A stretch of 64,000 nucleotides of DNA from Flavobacteriales bacterium (GTDB lineage Bacteria > Bacteroidota > Bacteroidia > Flavobacteriales_F > PHOS-HE28), in NCBI GenBank assembly GCA_020635675.1, contig JACJZJ010000002.1, positions 310,001-374,000 on the forward strand, given 5' to 3'. The position numbers and the translations under genes were made by a program. Below the pieces are notes generated by a model. It ran no database searches, was not told the DNA's origin, and saw only the letters and a program-made list of their open reading frames with translations. Positions within the stretch are counted from its first letter, which is position 1; each line of letters opens with the position of its first letter. Positions 1-9,618 of the stretch are shown here, one piece after another.

Positions 1-975
1 TGAAATCCTTGGCGCTGAAGAGCAGCTTGTCGATCTCCGCCTCCGGAAGATCGAGGAATTCCGCACCACCGCTGGCAGGAATGGTGCCATCCATGCGTTG
101 TGTGAAGATCCCGATGCGGTCCGTGGCCTGGTCCCAGGCCAGACCATTGACCACCGGGGTTCCATCCTCCGCTACAAAAGCAGCCGCGCAGATGGCGTCC
201 ATATCCCCGAGCACCACCTCCTCTATGGCCAGCGGACCAGGACCGCCATGGACCACGAAGGAGCGGAACTTCTTGGGGCGGCCCTTTTCACGCGGAATGC
301 CCCGCAAACTCGCGGTCACATGACCCGCTTCATCGATGGCGGGCATGTCGAAGCGGTATTTGACCAGAGGAAAGGGCATTGGAACGTACCAACTCTCCTT
401 GACCGTGAACAGACTGTCAAGCACGGTGACCTGGACGCCCATCAGTTTCTCATGGACCACGTTCCGGCTCAGGACCATGGTATAGGTACCGCTGGGGCTC
501 ATGCGCGTATGCATCATGTACATACGGTGCTTCTTGGCCGGTTGCGCGAACGAGCCAAGGGGTTCCTTCCGAAAACGCTGCGTGCCCCGATCCACCACGA
601 AACGTTCGAATCGGAGACGCTTACGTTCGGCGAAAACGTTGAGCGTGCGCACGTCATCCGCGTTCATACGCGTCTGCGTCCAGGCCTTCTCGGCCGCGCG
701 GGGCAGGGTGATGGTCTTCCCTTTCCTCAGTTTGGGCCCATGGAAGGTATCGATGGTGACCTGCCCTTTTCGGATCGGAATGAACAGGAAATAGGCGGTG
801 AAGGGAGTCTTGATCACGGCAAGTCCATCCCTGCCATCGGGGATCACATCCAATCCGCTCAATGGCCCCGAGACCGCACTTCCGGAGGCCACCTTTAATT
901 CTAACCCACGTGACGATTGGGCTGTGGCATTGACCACCAAGGTCAGGAGCGCGCTGAGCAGGAAGGAGGTCCGCA
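1..975 (-). CDS. secreted protein of unknown function (3' end cut by window edge)
   Basis: This frame is open from an ATG at 975 down to base 1, so at least 325 residues are encoded and the C-terminus lies outside the window. The N-terminus is a clear signal peptide (MRTSFLLSALLTLVVNATAQ, cleaved near AQS), so the product is exported. The mature part is a soluble, mixed-charge protein with no membrane segment and no motif I recognise; a basic stretch lies around residues 100-130. It sits 36 bp downstream of rsmI on the same strand and may be the last gene of that unit. I cannot assign a family. The competing plus-strand frames have no signal peptide or family match. Confidence 0.7.
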
Positions 976-1011
976 TGAAGGCAAATTAGACAGATCCCCC
1001 TTAAATACTAG

Positions 1012-1689
1012 CTACCAGCTTCCCCCCACGCACACGACGAACTCCCCCTTTGGCAGATGGGCCTCGAAATGCGCGGCCAGCTCGGAGACGGTGCCGCGCA
1101 CGGTCTCCTCGTGCAGCTTGCTGATCTCGCGGCTCACACTGACCAGCCGGTCGGGACCCAGGGCCTCTGCCAGTTCATCCAACAGTTTCCGGATGCGGTG
1201 CGGGCTCTCGTAGAGCACGATCGTCCGCGTTTCATCCTTGAGCGCCTCGATCCGTGCACGCCTGCCCTTCTTCTGCGGCAGGAACCCTTCGAATATGAAA
1301 CGCTCACAAGGCAATCCGCTCATGACCAGCGCGGGCACGAAGGCCGTGGGGCCGGGCAGGCACTCCACCGGAATATCCGCCTGCAAGGCCGCACGCACGA
1401 GCAGGAATCCCGGATCGCTGATGCCCGGAGTGCCCGCATCGCTGCACAAGGCAAAGGTGCTTCCGTTGCGCAGGCGGTCCACCAACCCTTCGACCATGCG
1501 GTGCTCGTTGGCGGCATGAAAGCTGATCAGCGGTTTCGCGATGCCCAGATGCTGGAGCAATCGCCCGGTCACGCGGGTGTCCTCGGCGACCACGGCATCG
1601 CATTCCGCGAGCACCCGTTGCGCGCGCAGTGTGATGTCCTCCAGGTTGCCGATCGGCGTGGGGACCAGGATGAGCCGTCCCGCGTTCAC
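1012..1689 (-). CDS. rsmI: 16S rRNA (cytidine(1402)-2'-O)-methyltransferase RsmI
   Basis: RsmI 2'-O-methylates C1402 of 16S rRNA in the decoding centre, using S-adenosylmethionine. The 225-residue product has the family hallmarks in order: the N-terminal LVPTPIGNLEDITLRA block, a EDTR segment, CSDAGTPGISDPG, and the LPGPTAFVPAL loop of the tetrapyrrole-methylase fold. It is shorter than many proteobacterial RsmI proteins, which carry a C-terminal extension. Its ATG overlaps the stop of the upstream M28 peptidase gene by 4 bp (ATGA), so the two are translationally coupled. Confidence 0.95.
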   Translation of the reverse strand: MNAGRLILVPTPIGNLEDITLRAQRVLAECDAVVAEDTRVTGRLLQHLGIAKPLISFHAANEHRMVEGLVDRLRNGSTFALCSDAGTPGISDPGFLLVRAALQADIPVECLPGPTAFVPALVMSGLPCERFIFEGFLPQKKGRRARIEALKDETRTIVLYESPHRIRKLLDELAEALGPDRLVSVSREISKLHEETVRGTVSELAAHFEAHLPKGEFVVCVGGSW

Positions 1690-2948
1690 TTGATCGCGTC
1701 GATCAGGTCCACCAGCGTAAAATAGAGGTCGGCATAGTCCGTGAGCGGCAGGGTCTCCGGCCGGTCGTATACGTCATGGTAGGCCGTGATGCCTCCGAGC
1801 GTGTAGATGAAGATGCCCGGGACGCCACGTTTCACGAAGGGGCAGTGATCGCTGTTGCAGGCCGGACCGCGGGCCTTCACCGCCGCCAGGCGATGGGTGG
1901 TTTCATTGATCGCCACGAGCTGATCGTACACCTCGTGCTGGTCCTTCGCGTTCACGACCATGATGCCGTCGTCGCCGGTACCCATCAGGTCCATGTTGAT
2001 CAGCAGCCGGATCGACGCCAGATCGAACGGTCGGTCCACCGCGCACCATTCGCTGCCGAGCAGTCCGGCCTCCTCACCGGCGAACGCGATGAAGATCAGG
2101 TCGTACCGGGCCGGATGGGCCCGGAAATGTTCGGCCAGGTTCAGCAGCATGCTCACCCCGCTGGCATTGTCGTTCGCCCCGGGGAACAGCACGTCCGGCC
2201 CCATCCGTCCCAGGTGATCGTAGTGCGCCGTCAGCACGATCACCTTCCTGCTGTTGCGCCCTTTCACACGACCAAGCACATTGCGGGCATGATGGACCAG
2301 CAATGCATTCCGAACATCGAGCGTCACCGTGCGGGCCGTGTCGTTCCACACGCTGTCCCGCACTTCCAGCACGGCGTTGGGCAATGCATCCTGCGCCACG
2401 CTCCATGTCAGCTTGCCGTTCGATCGACGCAGGACCGGACCAGAATAGGCAAGGTCCTTCAGCCAACTTTCGTACAGGCCGAGCGTGTCGCGGTCCCGGG
2501 TGGGCGGAAGGTCCAGTGCGATGGCACGACCGGTGACCACGCCCATGGTCATGGCGCGACGCTCAGGGGTCAGCAGGTCCTCCCGGGTGAGATGGACCAG
2601 ATCGAAGGTGCCCCTGCTCGATCCGGATGCCGGGTCGACGAGCAGATCGATGCCGGGACGCAGCCGCACGCCGTCCAACGCCACCTTGATGCTGTCCGGA
2701 AAAGTGTTCACACGGAATTCGAACGGCTCGAAGTAGGTCTCCTTGACGGGGTGGATCCCGATGCGCGCGAACTGCGCCGCGATGTAGTCGGCCGCGATGC
2801 TGTCGCCACCGGCCACAGGACCCCGCCCCTGCATCGATGGCGACGCGAGCGTGTCGATATAGGCATGGCCCCGTGCCAGGATCGTGGCCGCGTCCTGTGC
2901 GCGCATGCTGGCACCGACGAACAGGAAAAGGAATGTGAAGGTCCTCAC
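1686..2948 (-). CDS. exported M28-family zinc aminopeptidase/peptidase
   Basis: A 420-residue product with an N-terminal signal peptide (MRTFTFLFLFVGASMRAQ). The C-terminal half is an M28 domain: VIVLTAHYDHLG (zinc His), GANDNASGVSMLL (bridging Asp), FAGEEAGLLGS (catalytic Glu pair), then INMDLMG and a C-terminal HCPF segment. This supports a di-zinc exopeptidase acting outside the cytoplasm. The N-terminal 200 residues resemble the accessory region common in Bacteroidota M28 enzymes. No T9SS sorting domain follows, so the product is probably periplasmic. The gene overlaps its neighbours by 4 bp at both ends, giving a three-gene operon with rsmI and the upstream conserved protein. Confidence 0.92.
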   Translation of the reverse strand: MRTFTFLFLFVGASMRAQDAATILARGHAYIDTLASPSMQGRGPVAGGDSIAADYIAAQFARIGIHPVKETYFEPFEFRVNTFPDSIKVALDGVRLRPGIDLLVDPASGSSRGTFDLVHLTREDLLTPERRAMTMGVVTGRAIALDLPPTRDRDTLGLYESWLKDLAYSGPVLRRSNGKLTWSVAQDALPNAVLEVRDSVWNDTARTVTLDVRNALLVHHARNVLGRVKGRNSRKVIVLTAHYDHLGRMGPDVLFPGANDNASGVSMLLNLAEHFRAHPARYDLIFIAFAGEEAGLLGSEWCAVDRPFDLASIRLLINMDLMGTGDDGIMVVNAKDQHEVYDQLVAINETTHRLAAVKARGPACNSDHCPFVKRGVPGIFIYTLGGITAYHDVYDRPETLPLTDYADLYFTLVDLIDAIK

Positions 2949-3583
2949 TGGAATCGGCGTTCGACCAGTTCCATGAACGCGGCGAGCGCGTCCTCCTCCG
3001 GCTTCTTCTTCAACAGGGGCAGTACGTTCTTCTCGACATGCTGCCGGGCCTCCTGGACACTGCCCATGCCGTTGATCGCCTCGACGGCCTGCTCGTACCT
3101 GACGCGATCACCAGCGAACAGCTCGGCGATGAACCAGAATTTCTGACTGAGCGCGATCGCTTTCCCCAGGTCCGGGATGGGTGCATGCTCGTGCTTCTCG
3201 GCGACGGAAGCCTTGTCCTTGGGTGTGGATCGCTTCCTTCCCTTGCCACCCTTCTCCGTCTCCGCGATCGCATCGATCAGTGAGGTCTGCCGGCTTTCCG
3301 GACGCGTGTCCAACTTGATCGGCGCGATGGGGACCGCGGGGTCCGCGGCAAGGGAGAGCGATCCGGTTCCGGGACGCATTCGCGAGGCCCCCCCGGGTGG
3401 GCGGGGACCACCTTCGCGCGCCTTGTGGCGGATCACCACCAGACGTTCGTACAGCTCACGTGCCGCGTCACAGGCCTTGTCCAGGCCTTCCAGGTCCAGT
3501 CGCCCCTTGTTCAGATCGCGCTCGGCATCGGCCAACACGCGCAACAGGTCCGCGATCCGTTCGTAGCCCTTTTCCGTTGTCAT
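2945..3583 (-). CDS. conserved Bacteroidota protein of unknown function
   Basis: I chose the ATG at 3583 (MTTEKGYERIADLLRVLADA) over the start 18 bp upstream; the product is 212 residues with no signal peptide. The N-terminal 60 residues are helical and charged. The middle, about residues 70-125, is low-complexity and Pro/Lys-rich. The C-terminal 80 residues (IALSQKFWFIAELFAGD onward, ending FMELVERRF) resemble a conserved C-terminal block found in many uncharacterised Bacteroidota proteins. It is cytoplasmic by appearance and is the first gene of the operon leading into the M28 peptidase and rsmI. No function can be assigned. Confidence 0.75.
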   Translation of the reverse strand: MTTEKGYERIADLLRVLADAERDLNKGRLDLEGLDKACDAARELYERLVVIRHKAREGGPRPPGGASRMRPGTGSLSLAADPAVPIAPIKLDTRPESRQTSLIDAIAETEKGGKGRKRSTPKDKASVAEKHEHAPIPDLGKAIALSQKFWFIAELFAGDRVRYEQAVEAINGMGSVQEARQHVEKNVLPLLKKKPEEDALAAFMELVERRFQ

Positions 3584-3680
3584 GGAGAGGACCGTCCACA
3601 TACCGGTCCAACGCGAAGATGCCTAATTTCGTGCCGGGGTGCAAAAAGGCCGGATGGCCCGTCCCCCAAGGCTTTCGACG

Positions 3681-4298
3681 ATGTTCCTGGAGCGTACCGG
3701 CGGCGAGCGGCCCGGCAAGGGCTGGATCGAGGTGATCTGCGGATCCATGTTCAGCGGCAAGACCGAGGAACTGATCCGGCGATTGCGTCGCGCCGAGTTC
3801 GCCAAACAACGCGTCGAGATCTTCAAGCCGAGCATCGATTCGCGCTACGATGAGGTGCAGGTGGTGAGCCATGATGCCACCAGCATCCACAGCACGCCGG
3901 TGCCATCCAGTTCGAACCTGTTGTTGCTGGCCCAGGACATCGAGGTCGTGGGCGTGGACGAGGCCCAGTTCTTCGACGATGGCCTGCCCACGGTCTGCGA
4001 CCAATTGGCGAACGGCGGAAGCCGGGTGATCGTGGCCGGATTGGACATGGACTTCCAGGGCCGCCCCTTCGGCCCCATGCCCCAGCTCATGGCGATGGCC
4101 GAGTTCGTGACGAAGGTGCATGCGATCTGCGTGCATTGCGGACAGCTCGCCAGCTTCAGCCACCGCACCCACGGCAGTCGGGACCTCATCCATCTTGGAG
4201 AAACGGAGAGCTACGTACCGCTGTGCCGGGGTTGTTTCGAGAAGGCACGGTCCGAACAGGCCGATACCGTCACCGATCGTTCGCACGGGCACCGATGA
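3681..4298 (+). CDS. tdk: thymidine kinase (type II, TK1-like)
   Basis: The enzyme phosphorylates thymidine to dTMP in nucleotide salvage. The start at 3681 gives MFLERTGGERPGKGWIEVI, the usual Bacteroidota N-terminus; upstream GTG and ATG codons in frame are probably leader. The 205-residue protein has the Walker A GSMFSGKT, the catalytic region VDEAQFF, the lasso region GLDMDFQGRPFG, and two cysteine pairs (CVHC and CRGC) that bind structural zinc. Its stop overlaps the murF-alr start by 4 bp. A TAATTTCG promoter-like octamer lies at 3624-3631. Confidence 0.95.
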   Translation: MFLERTGGERPGKGWIEVICGSMFSGKTEELIRRLRRAEFAKQRVEIFKPSIDSRYDEVQVVSHDATSIHSTPVPSSSNLLLLAQDIEVVGVDEAQFFDDGLPTVCDQLANGGSRVIVAGLDMDFQGRPFGPMPQLMAMAEFVTKVHAICVHCGQLASFSHRTHGSRDLIHLGETESYVPLCRGCFEKARSEQADTVTDRSHGHR

Positions 4299-6772
4299 CC
4301 TCGACCGGCCATCGTCTTTCCGCCATCGCCGAGGCCGTGGGCGGCCGCCTCCTGCAAGGCGATGGCCATACCCTTGTCACACACCTCGCCATCGACTCGC
4401 GCAAGGCCATGCCGAGGGAGGGTGTCCTCTTCATCGCACTGCAGGGTGAAAGGCATGATGGGCACCGCTACATCCCCGACCTGGTGGATGCCGGCGTGCG
4501 CAGCTTCCTGATCCGCTCCGGCGCACCGACCGAAGGCCTGGAGGGCTGCCATGTGATCGCTGTGCCGGACACCCTCGACGCGCTGCAGCGTCTGGCCGCC
4601 TGGCACCGCGGCCATATCCACGCACCGGTGATCGGCATCACGGGCAGCAACGGCAAAACGATCGTGAAGGAATGGCTCGCGCAACTGCTTCAACAGGAGG
4701 AGCACATCGCGCGCAGTCCGGGCAGCTGGAACTCGCAGGTGGGCGTACCGCTCAGCGTGTGGGCGATGAACGCACGCCATACCCTCGGTCTGTTCGAGGC
4801 GGGCATCAGCAGGCCGGGTGAGATGGAACGTCTCCGGCCGATCATCCATCCCACGATCGGACTGATCACCAACATCGGTCCGGCACATGCCGAGAACTTC
4901 CGCGACGATCGCGAGAAGGCCCTGGAGAAATTGAAGCTGTTCCGCGACGCCCAGGCACTGGTGTACTGCCGCGATCACGTCACCGTGCACAAGGCCATCT
5001 TCGGATCCGGGCTGGACAAGGACCTGATCCTGCGCGATTGGTCGCGCGAGGAGTTCGCCTACGTGCAGGTGACGCGCGAGGAGCGCGGCCCGACCGGCTG
5101 CCGGATCACGGCGTTGCACGATCATTTGGAATTCACCTTCGAGCTGCCGTTCACGGACAACGCCTCGATCGAGAACGCGCTGCACTGCGTCACCCTCCTG
5201 CTGCATCTGGGGCGCACACCCGAGCACATCGCCGAGCGCATGCGCACGCTGGCCCCCGTGGCGATGCGCCTGGAAATGGTCGAAGGTGTGGAGGGCAGCC
5301 TCCTGATCAACGACGCGTACAGCAACGACGAAGCCTCATTGCGCATCGCACTGGACCACTTGATGGCCAATGGGCGTGACCGGCGTCGTGTGGTCGTGCT
5401 CAGCGACATCGAGCAGAGCGGTGAGCCGCCCGAGGCGCTCTACCAGCGGATCGCGCACGCCATCGCGCATGCGCAGGTCGATCGGGTCCTCACCGTGGGC
5501 CCGCACCTCGCGGCGCATGCGAAGCTCCTGCATGGCAACGTGCGCACATACCCCGATACGGAGGCCCTCCTGCAAGGCGTGGACACCGAAGAGCTGGCCG
5601 GTGCGGCGGTGCTCGTGAAGGGCGCCAGAAGATTCGCCCTGGAACGTGCCGTGGAGCGCTGGCAGGCACAGGTCCACGGCACGGTGCTCGAGGTGGACCT
5701 GGAGGCCGTGCGCCACAACCTGAACTACTACCGCGCGCTGTTGCGCCCGGGCATACGTGTGATGCCCATGGTGAAGGCGTTCGGCTATGGCAGTGGTGCC
5801 GTGGAACTGGCGCGGTTGTTCGCATACGAACGCGTGGACATGCTCGGTGTGGCGTATGCGGACGAAGGGATCGCGTTGCGGCAGGCGGGCATCACCGTGC
5901 CTATCTTGGTGATGAACCCGGAGCCGGTCCCGTTCGACCTGTTGCACCGCTTCGACCTGGAGGCCGAGGTGTACGACGAGCGCTCACTCCTCCAGGCGAT
6001 CGCCTTCCACCAGCAACGCGCGGATGGCCCTCCCGTGCACTTGAAGATCGACACGGGCATGCACCGGCTGGGCTTTCTGATCGACGAACTCCCCCGCCTG
6101 ATCGATCTGCTCGGGGCCGCACCCTTCCTGCGCGTGGGCAGCATTTTCAGTCACCTCGCCGCGAGCGAGGACCCCGCACACGATGCCTTCACGCGGGAGC
6201 AGATCGCCCGGTTCATCCAGGCCGCCGACCGTATCGACACGGTGCTCGGCTACCGGCCTTTGCGGCATATCGCGAACTCCGGCGGGATCAGCCGATTCCC
6301 CGAGGCGCATTTCGACATGGTGCGGCCCGGGATCGGCCTGCACGGTGTGGGGGTGGACGCGGCCGAAACGCGACTACTCCGTCCGGCTGCGACCTTGCGG
6401 ACGGTGATCGCCCAGCTCAAGCAGATCCCCGCAGGCGAGAGCGTGAGCTACGGACTGCATGGAAAGAGTACGCATCAGCGTCGGGTCGCCGTGCTGCCCG
6501 TGGGTTATGCCGACGGCCTGTTCCGAACCGCGGGGCATGGGAAGGGCAAGGCGTTCGTCCATGACGCACCGGCGCCCTATGTCGGCACCATCTGCATGGA
6601 CATGTGCATGGTGGACGTCACGGACATTTCCTGCAGTGAAGGGGATCCGGTGGTCCTCTTTGGCGGCCCCCACCCGGTGAGGGACTACGCACATGACCTG
6701 GACACGATCCCCTACGAGGCCCTCACCGCCGTCGGCCAACGCGTGAAACGGGTGTTCGTGCACGGGGATTGA
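4295..6772 (+). CDS. bifunctional MurF ligase / alanine racemase
   Basis: A fused peptidoglycan enzyme of 825 residues. The first half, about residues 1-435, is MurF, which adds D-Ala-D-Ala to UDP-MurNAc-tripeptide: it has the ATP loop GITGSNGKTIVKEW and the ligase segments LGLFEAGIS and LLINDAYSND. The second half, about 455-825, is a fold-III alanine racemase supplying D-alanine: PLP lysine in MVKAFGYGSG, and ESVSYGLHGKS followed by PVGYADG near the C-terminus. The fusion is a known Bacteroidota arrangement. The ATG at 4295 overlaps the tdk stop (ATGA); a longer frame starting at 4136 would run through tdk and is rejected. Confidence 0.96.
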   Translation: MTSTGHRLSAIAEAVGGRLLQGDGHTLVTHLAIDSRKAMPREGVLFIALQGERHDGHRYIPDLVDAGVRSFLIRSGAPTEGLEGCHVIAVPDTLDALQRLAAWHRGHIHAPVIGITGSNGKTIVKEWLAQLLQQEEHIARSPGSWNSQVGVPLSVWAMNARHTLGLFEAGISRPGEMERLRPIIHPTIGLITNIGPAHAENFRDDREKALEKLKLFRDAQALVYCRDHVTVHKAIFGSGLDKDLILRDWSREEFAYVQVTREERGPTGCRITALHDHLEFTFELPFTDNASIENALHCVTLLLHLGRTPEHIAERMRTLAPVAMRLEMVEGVEGSLLINDAYSNDEASLRIALDHLMANGRDRRRVVVLSDIEQSGEPPEALYQRIAHAIAHAQVDRVLTVGPHLAAHAKLLHGNVRTYPDTEALLQGVDTEELAGAAVLVKGARRFALERAVERWQAQVHGTVLEVDLEAVRHNLNYYRALLRPGIRVMPMVKAFGYGSGAVELARLFAYERVDMLGVAYADEGIALRQAGITVPILVMNPEPVPFDLLHRFDLEAEVYDERSLLQAIAFHQQRADGPPVHLKIDTGMHRLGFLIDELPRLIDLLGAAPFLRVGSIFSHLAASEDPAHDAFTREQIARFIQAADRIDTVLGYRPLRHIANSGGISRFPEAHFDMVRPGIGLHGVGVDAAETRLLRPAATLRTVIAQLKQIPAGESVSYGLHGKSTHQRRVAVLPVGYADGLFRTAGHGKGKAFVHDAPAPYVGTICMDMCMVDVTDISCSEGDPVVLFGGPHPVRDYAHDLDTIPYEALTAVGQRVKRVFVHGD

Positions 6773-6871
6773 CGCGGGACAGTACCGGAAGTGGGTTCAG
6801 CCTTCCAAGATGTTCCTCATTTCCCTCCCGATAGGTGGTCTTTGGGGCGGGTCCGGACGCGATCAGGCATC

Positions 6872-6879
6872 TACTTTTG
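6872..6879 (+). promoter_or_regulatory. Bacteroidota -7 type promoter element (TACTTTTG)
   Basis: TACTTTTG matches the TAnnTTTG consensus of Bacteroidota housekeeping promoters and ends 21 nt before the S8 gene ATG. A TTG lies at 6842-6844, a longer spacing than usual, so the -33 element is uncertain. Confidence 0.55.
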
Positions 6880-6900
6880 TGATCGAACCTGCAAGCCGCT

Positions 6901-9525
6901 ATGAAGCCTTTCCTCATTCCGGCCGTTCTGGCTTTTGCCCTGATCGGCCCAGCATCGCTTCCCGCTCAGTCCACACCCGGGCCTGAATACGTGCCGGGCA
7001 ACATCATTGTCATGCTCACACCCGGGCATGTCGCGGATGAGATCGTCCGGGACCTGCGCACGTTGGACGGAAAGCCCACGGAACTGCGCATCGACCGAGA
7101 GCTCTCCGCACCCATGCGTGCCTGGCTCTTGCACTTCGAGGCGCCAGGGATCCCGCAGGCGGTGATGCTGCGCGAGGTCCATCGCCATCCGGCCGTGATG
7201 CTGGCCCAGAACGACCATGTGATCAAGGAGCGCTCCGTGCCGAACGATCCGCAGTACGGTTCCCAATGGCAGCATCAGAACATCGACAGTGAAGCGGCAT
7301 GGGACATCACCACCGGAGGGCTCACCGCCACCGGTGACACCATCGTGGTGTGCATCGTGGAGAACGCCGACCTGCCGCATCCCGACCTGGTGGCGAACGC
7401 CTGGCACAACTGGAACGAGATCGCCAACAACGGTGTGGACGACGATGGCAACGGTTTTGTGGACGATGTCGATGGCTGGAACGCTCAGGGCAACAACGAC
7501 AATGCCTACGGCGGGCCGCACGGCACCTCTGTCGCCGGCATGATCGGCGCGGTGGGCGACAACAACCTCGGTGTAGCCGGTGCCAACTGGCATGTGAAGA
7601 TGATGCCGGTGACCTATGCGAGCACGCAGGAGTCGGCGGTGATCGCGGCGTACACCTACCCGCTGGTGATGCGCCGGAAATACAACATGACCAATGGCGC
7701 CGAAGGTGCGTTCGTGGTGGCCACCAACGCGAGCTGGGGAATTGATGGCGGCCAGCCGAGCGATTCCCCACTGTGGTGCGCGATGTACGACACCCTCGGA
7801 ACCGCCGGGATCCTGAATTGCGGTGCTACGGCCAACAACAACGTGAACGTGGACATCGTGGGCGACCTGCCCACGGCCTGCTCAAGCGATTTCATGATCA
7901 GTGTGACCGCCACGAACAGCAGCGACAACCGGACGTTCAGCGCCTACGGTGCCACCACGATCGACGTCGGCGCTCCAGGTGAGAACATCTTCACCACGAA
8001 CATCGGCGGTGGATACGGCTCCACCTCGGGCACCTCCTTCGCCAGCCCTTTGACCGCCGGCGTGATCGGCCTCTTGTACAGCGCGCCCTGCTCCTCGCTG
8101 ATGAGCCTCGTGCATTCCGATCCAGAGGCGGGCGCGCTCTTCGTGCGCCAGGCTTTGTTCGATGGGGTGGAGCAGGTGGGCAATCTGCCCGGCACCATCG
8201 TCACCGGCGGTCGGGTCAACATGTACAACAGCCTGATGGAGATCCTGAACAATTGTGGGGCATGTCCGGGAGCCACCAGCCTGTCCGCCGTCAATGGCGG
8301 CCTGGGTTCCACAACGCTCTCCTGGAACAGCAGCTCTGGCGGCCCGTTCAACATCGAGTACCATGTAGTGGGCGATCCCAGCTGGACCACCTTGAACGGG
8401 ATCGTGAACACGAGCTTCGTCGCCACCGGCCTCATGGATTGCACGGAGTACGAGTTCCATGTGGAGGTGGATTGCGACACGACGACCAGCGGCTTCGGCC
8501 AGTCGTTCACCTGGACCACGGATGGTTGTTGCACAGCTCCCGAAGGTGTGGTGGTGACGGTCGATGGGAACACCTCCGCCACGGTCTCCTGGTCACCCGT
8601 ACTGGTCGCACAGGGGTATGAGCTGCAGGTGGCGGAAGCCGGAAGTGGCAATTGGACGTCGATGCCGGGGCTGACCACCACCTCGCTCCAGCTGGTCGGG
8701 CTGATGGCCTGCACGGCGTATGATGTGCAGGTGCGAACGGATTGCGGCGGAACACCGACCGACTGGTCCACGACCATGACCTTCCAGACCACCGGGTGTG
8801 GCGCCTGCCAGGATGAGACCTATTGCGCGTCCGTGGCCGATGACGCCAGCGAGGAATGGATCGCCGGGGTGAGCCTGGGATCGATCAATCATGTCAGCAA
8901 CAGTGACGATGGCTATGCGGACAACACGGGGCCGGGCACCGACCTCACCATCGGGCAGAGCTATACCATCACGCTCACACCGGGATACGCCGGGTTCCCT
9001 TTCACCGAGTACTTCACCGTGTGGATCGACCTGGACCAGAACGGGACCTTCGGCACGAGCGAACTCCTTTACACCAGCCCGGGCACGACGAACGCCGTGA
9101 ACGGGAACATCACCATACCAACGGGATCCACGCCGGGCACGACCCGCCTGCGGGTGATCATGGAATATGATCAGGCGGCCGTCTCCGGCTGCGAGGACGC
9201 CTATGACTATGGGGAGACGGAGGATTTCTGCGTCACGCTCATCGACCCGAACGTCGGGATCGGGGAGAGCGGCGCGGCGAACGACCTGGCCGTTTTTCCG
9301 GACCCGGCGGACCGCGATGTGTTCTTCAACATCAGAGGGGTGAACGGTGCGGTGCGCATCGAGATCATGGACCCCAATGGCCGTGTGGTGGTGGGTAGAT
9401 CGACCACCAATGGCCGCGCGACGGTCACCACGGCATGGCTGGCCAATGGAATGTACTACTACCGGGTGTCCACTGCCGATCATGAACTGGGCCGGGGCAA
9501 GCTGATGGTGTCCCACTATCAGTGA
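6901..9525 (+). CDS. secreted S8 (subtilisin-like) protein with fibronectin III, GEVED and T9SS sorting domains
   Basis: An 874-residue exported protein with signal peptide MKPFLIPAVLAFALIGPASLPAQ. Residues about 145-395 form a subtilase domain: His207 in GPHGTSVAG, Asn276 in ATNASWG, and nucleophile Ser379 in GTSFASP. The first triad position is odd: the expected Asp of the V-I-D-x-G motif appears as Glu154 (CIVENADLPHPDL). Two fibronectin-type-III-like repeats follow (about 455-545 and 546-640), then a GEVED-type domain (about 690-785) with Asp-rich WIDLDQNG. The last 80 residues form a T9SS type A sorting domain (FPDPA...GRVVV...LANGMYYYRVS). Secreted through the outer membrane; activity uncertain because of residue 154. 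Confidence 0.9.
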   Translation: MKPFLIPAVLAFALIGPASLPAQSTPGPEYVPGNIIVMLTPGHVADEIVRDLRTLDGKPTELRIDRELSAPMRAWLLHFEAPGIPQAVMLREVHRHPAVMLAQNDHVIKERSVPNDPQYGSQWQHQNIDSEAAWDITTGGLTATGDTIVVCIVENADLPHPDLVANAWHNWNEIANNGVDDDGNGFVDDVDGWNAQGNNDNAYGGPHGTSVAGMIGAVGDNNLGVAGANWHVKMMPVTYASTQESAVIAAYTYPLVMRRKYNMTNGAEGAFVVATNASWGIDGGQPSDSPLWCAMYDTLGTAGILNCGATANNNVNVDIVGDLPTACSSDFMISVTATNSSDNRTFSAYGATTIDVGAPGENIFTTNIGGGYGSTSGTSFASPLTAGVIGLLYSAPCSSLMSLVHSDPEAGALFVRQALFDGVEQVGNLPGTIVTGGRVNMYNSLMEILNNCGACPGATSLSAVNGGLGSTTLSWNSSSGGPFNIEYHVVGDPSWTTLNGIVNTSFVATGLMDCTEYEFHVEVDCDTTTSGFGQSFTWTTDGCCTAPEGVVVTVDGNTSATVSWSPVLVAQGYELQVAEAGSGNWTSMPGLTTTSLQLVGLMACTAYDVQVRTDCGGTPTDWSTTMTFQTTGCGACQDETYCASVADDASEEWIAGVSLGSINHVSNSDDGYADNTGPGTDLTIGQSYTITLTPGYAGFPFTEYFTVWIDLDQNGTFGTSELLYTSPGTTNAVNGNITIPTGSTPGTTRLRVIMEYDQAAVSGCEDAYDYGETEDFCVTLIDPNVGIGESGAANDLAVFPDPADRDVFFNIRGVNGAVRIEIMDPNGRVVVGRSTTNGRATVTTAWLANGMYYYRVSTADHELGRGKLMVSHYQ

Positions 9526-9543
9526 CCGCGGCCGTACTCCCCA

Positions 9544-9577
9544 CGAAGGGGTCCGTCGACATCGGCGGGCCCCTTCG
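9544..9577 (+). terminator. probable terminator after the S8 gene
   Basis: Inverted arms of 12 nt with one mismatch (9544-9555 and 9566-9577, outer part CGAAGGGG/CCCCTTCG) enclose a 10-nt loop and are followed by CTCTTT. It lies 18 bp after the S8 stop codon. Confidence 0.6.
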
Positions 9578-9599
9578 CTCTTTGGCGCGACCTCCCGGC

Positions 9600-9607
9600 T
9601 AACTTCG
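9600..9607 (+). promoter_or_regulatory. promoter-like TAACTTCG element
   Basis: A TAnnTT(C)G variant of the Bacteroidota -7 element ending 11 nt before the GT2 ATG and just after the terminator of the preceding gene. Support is positional, from recurrence of the same octamer type before other genes in this window. Confidence 0.4.
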
Positions 9608-9618
9608 GCGGCGGTCGC

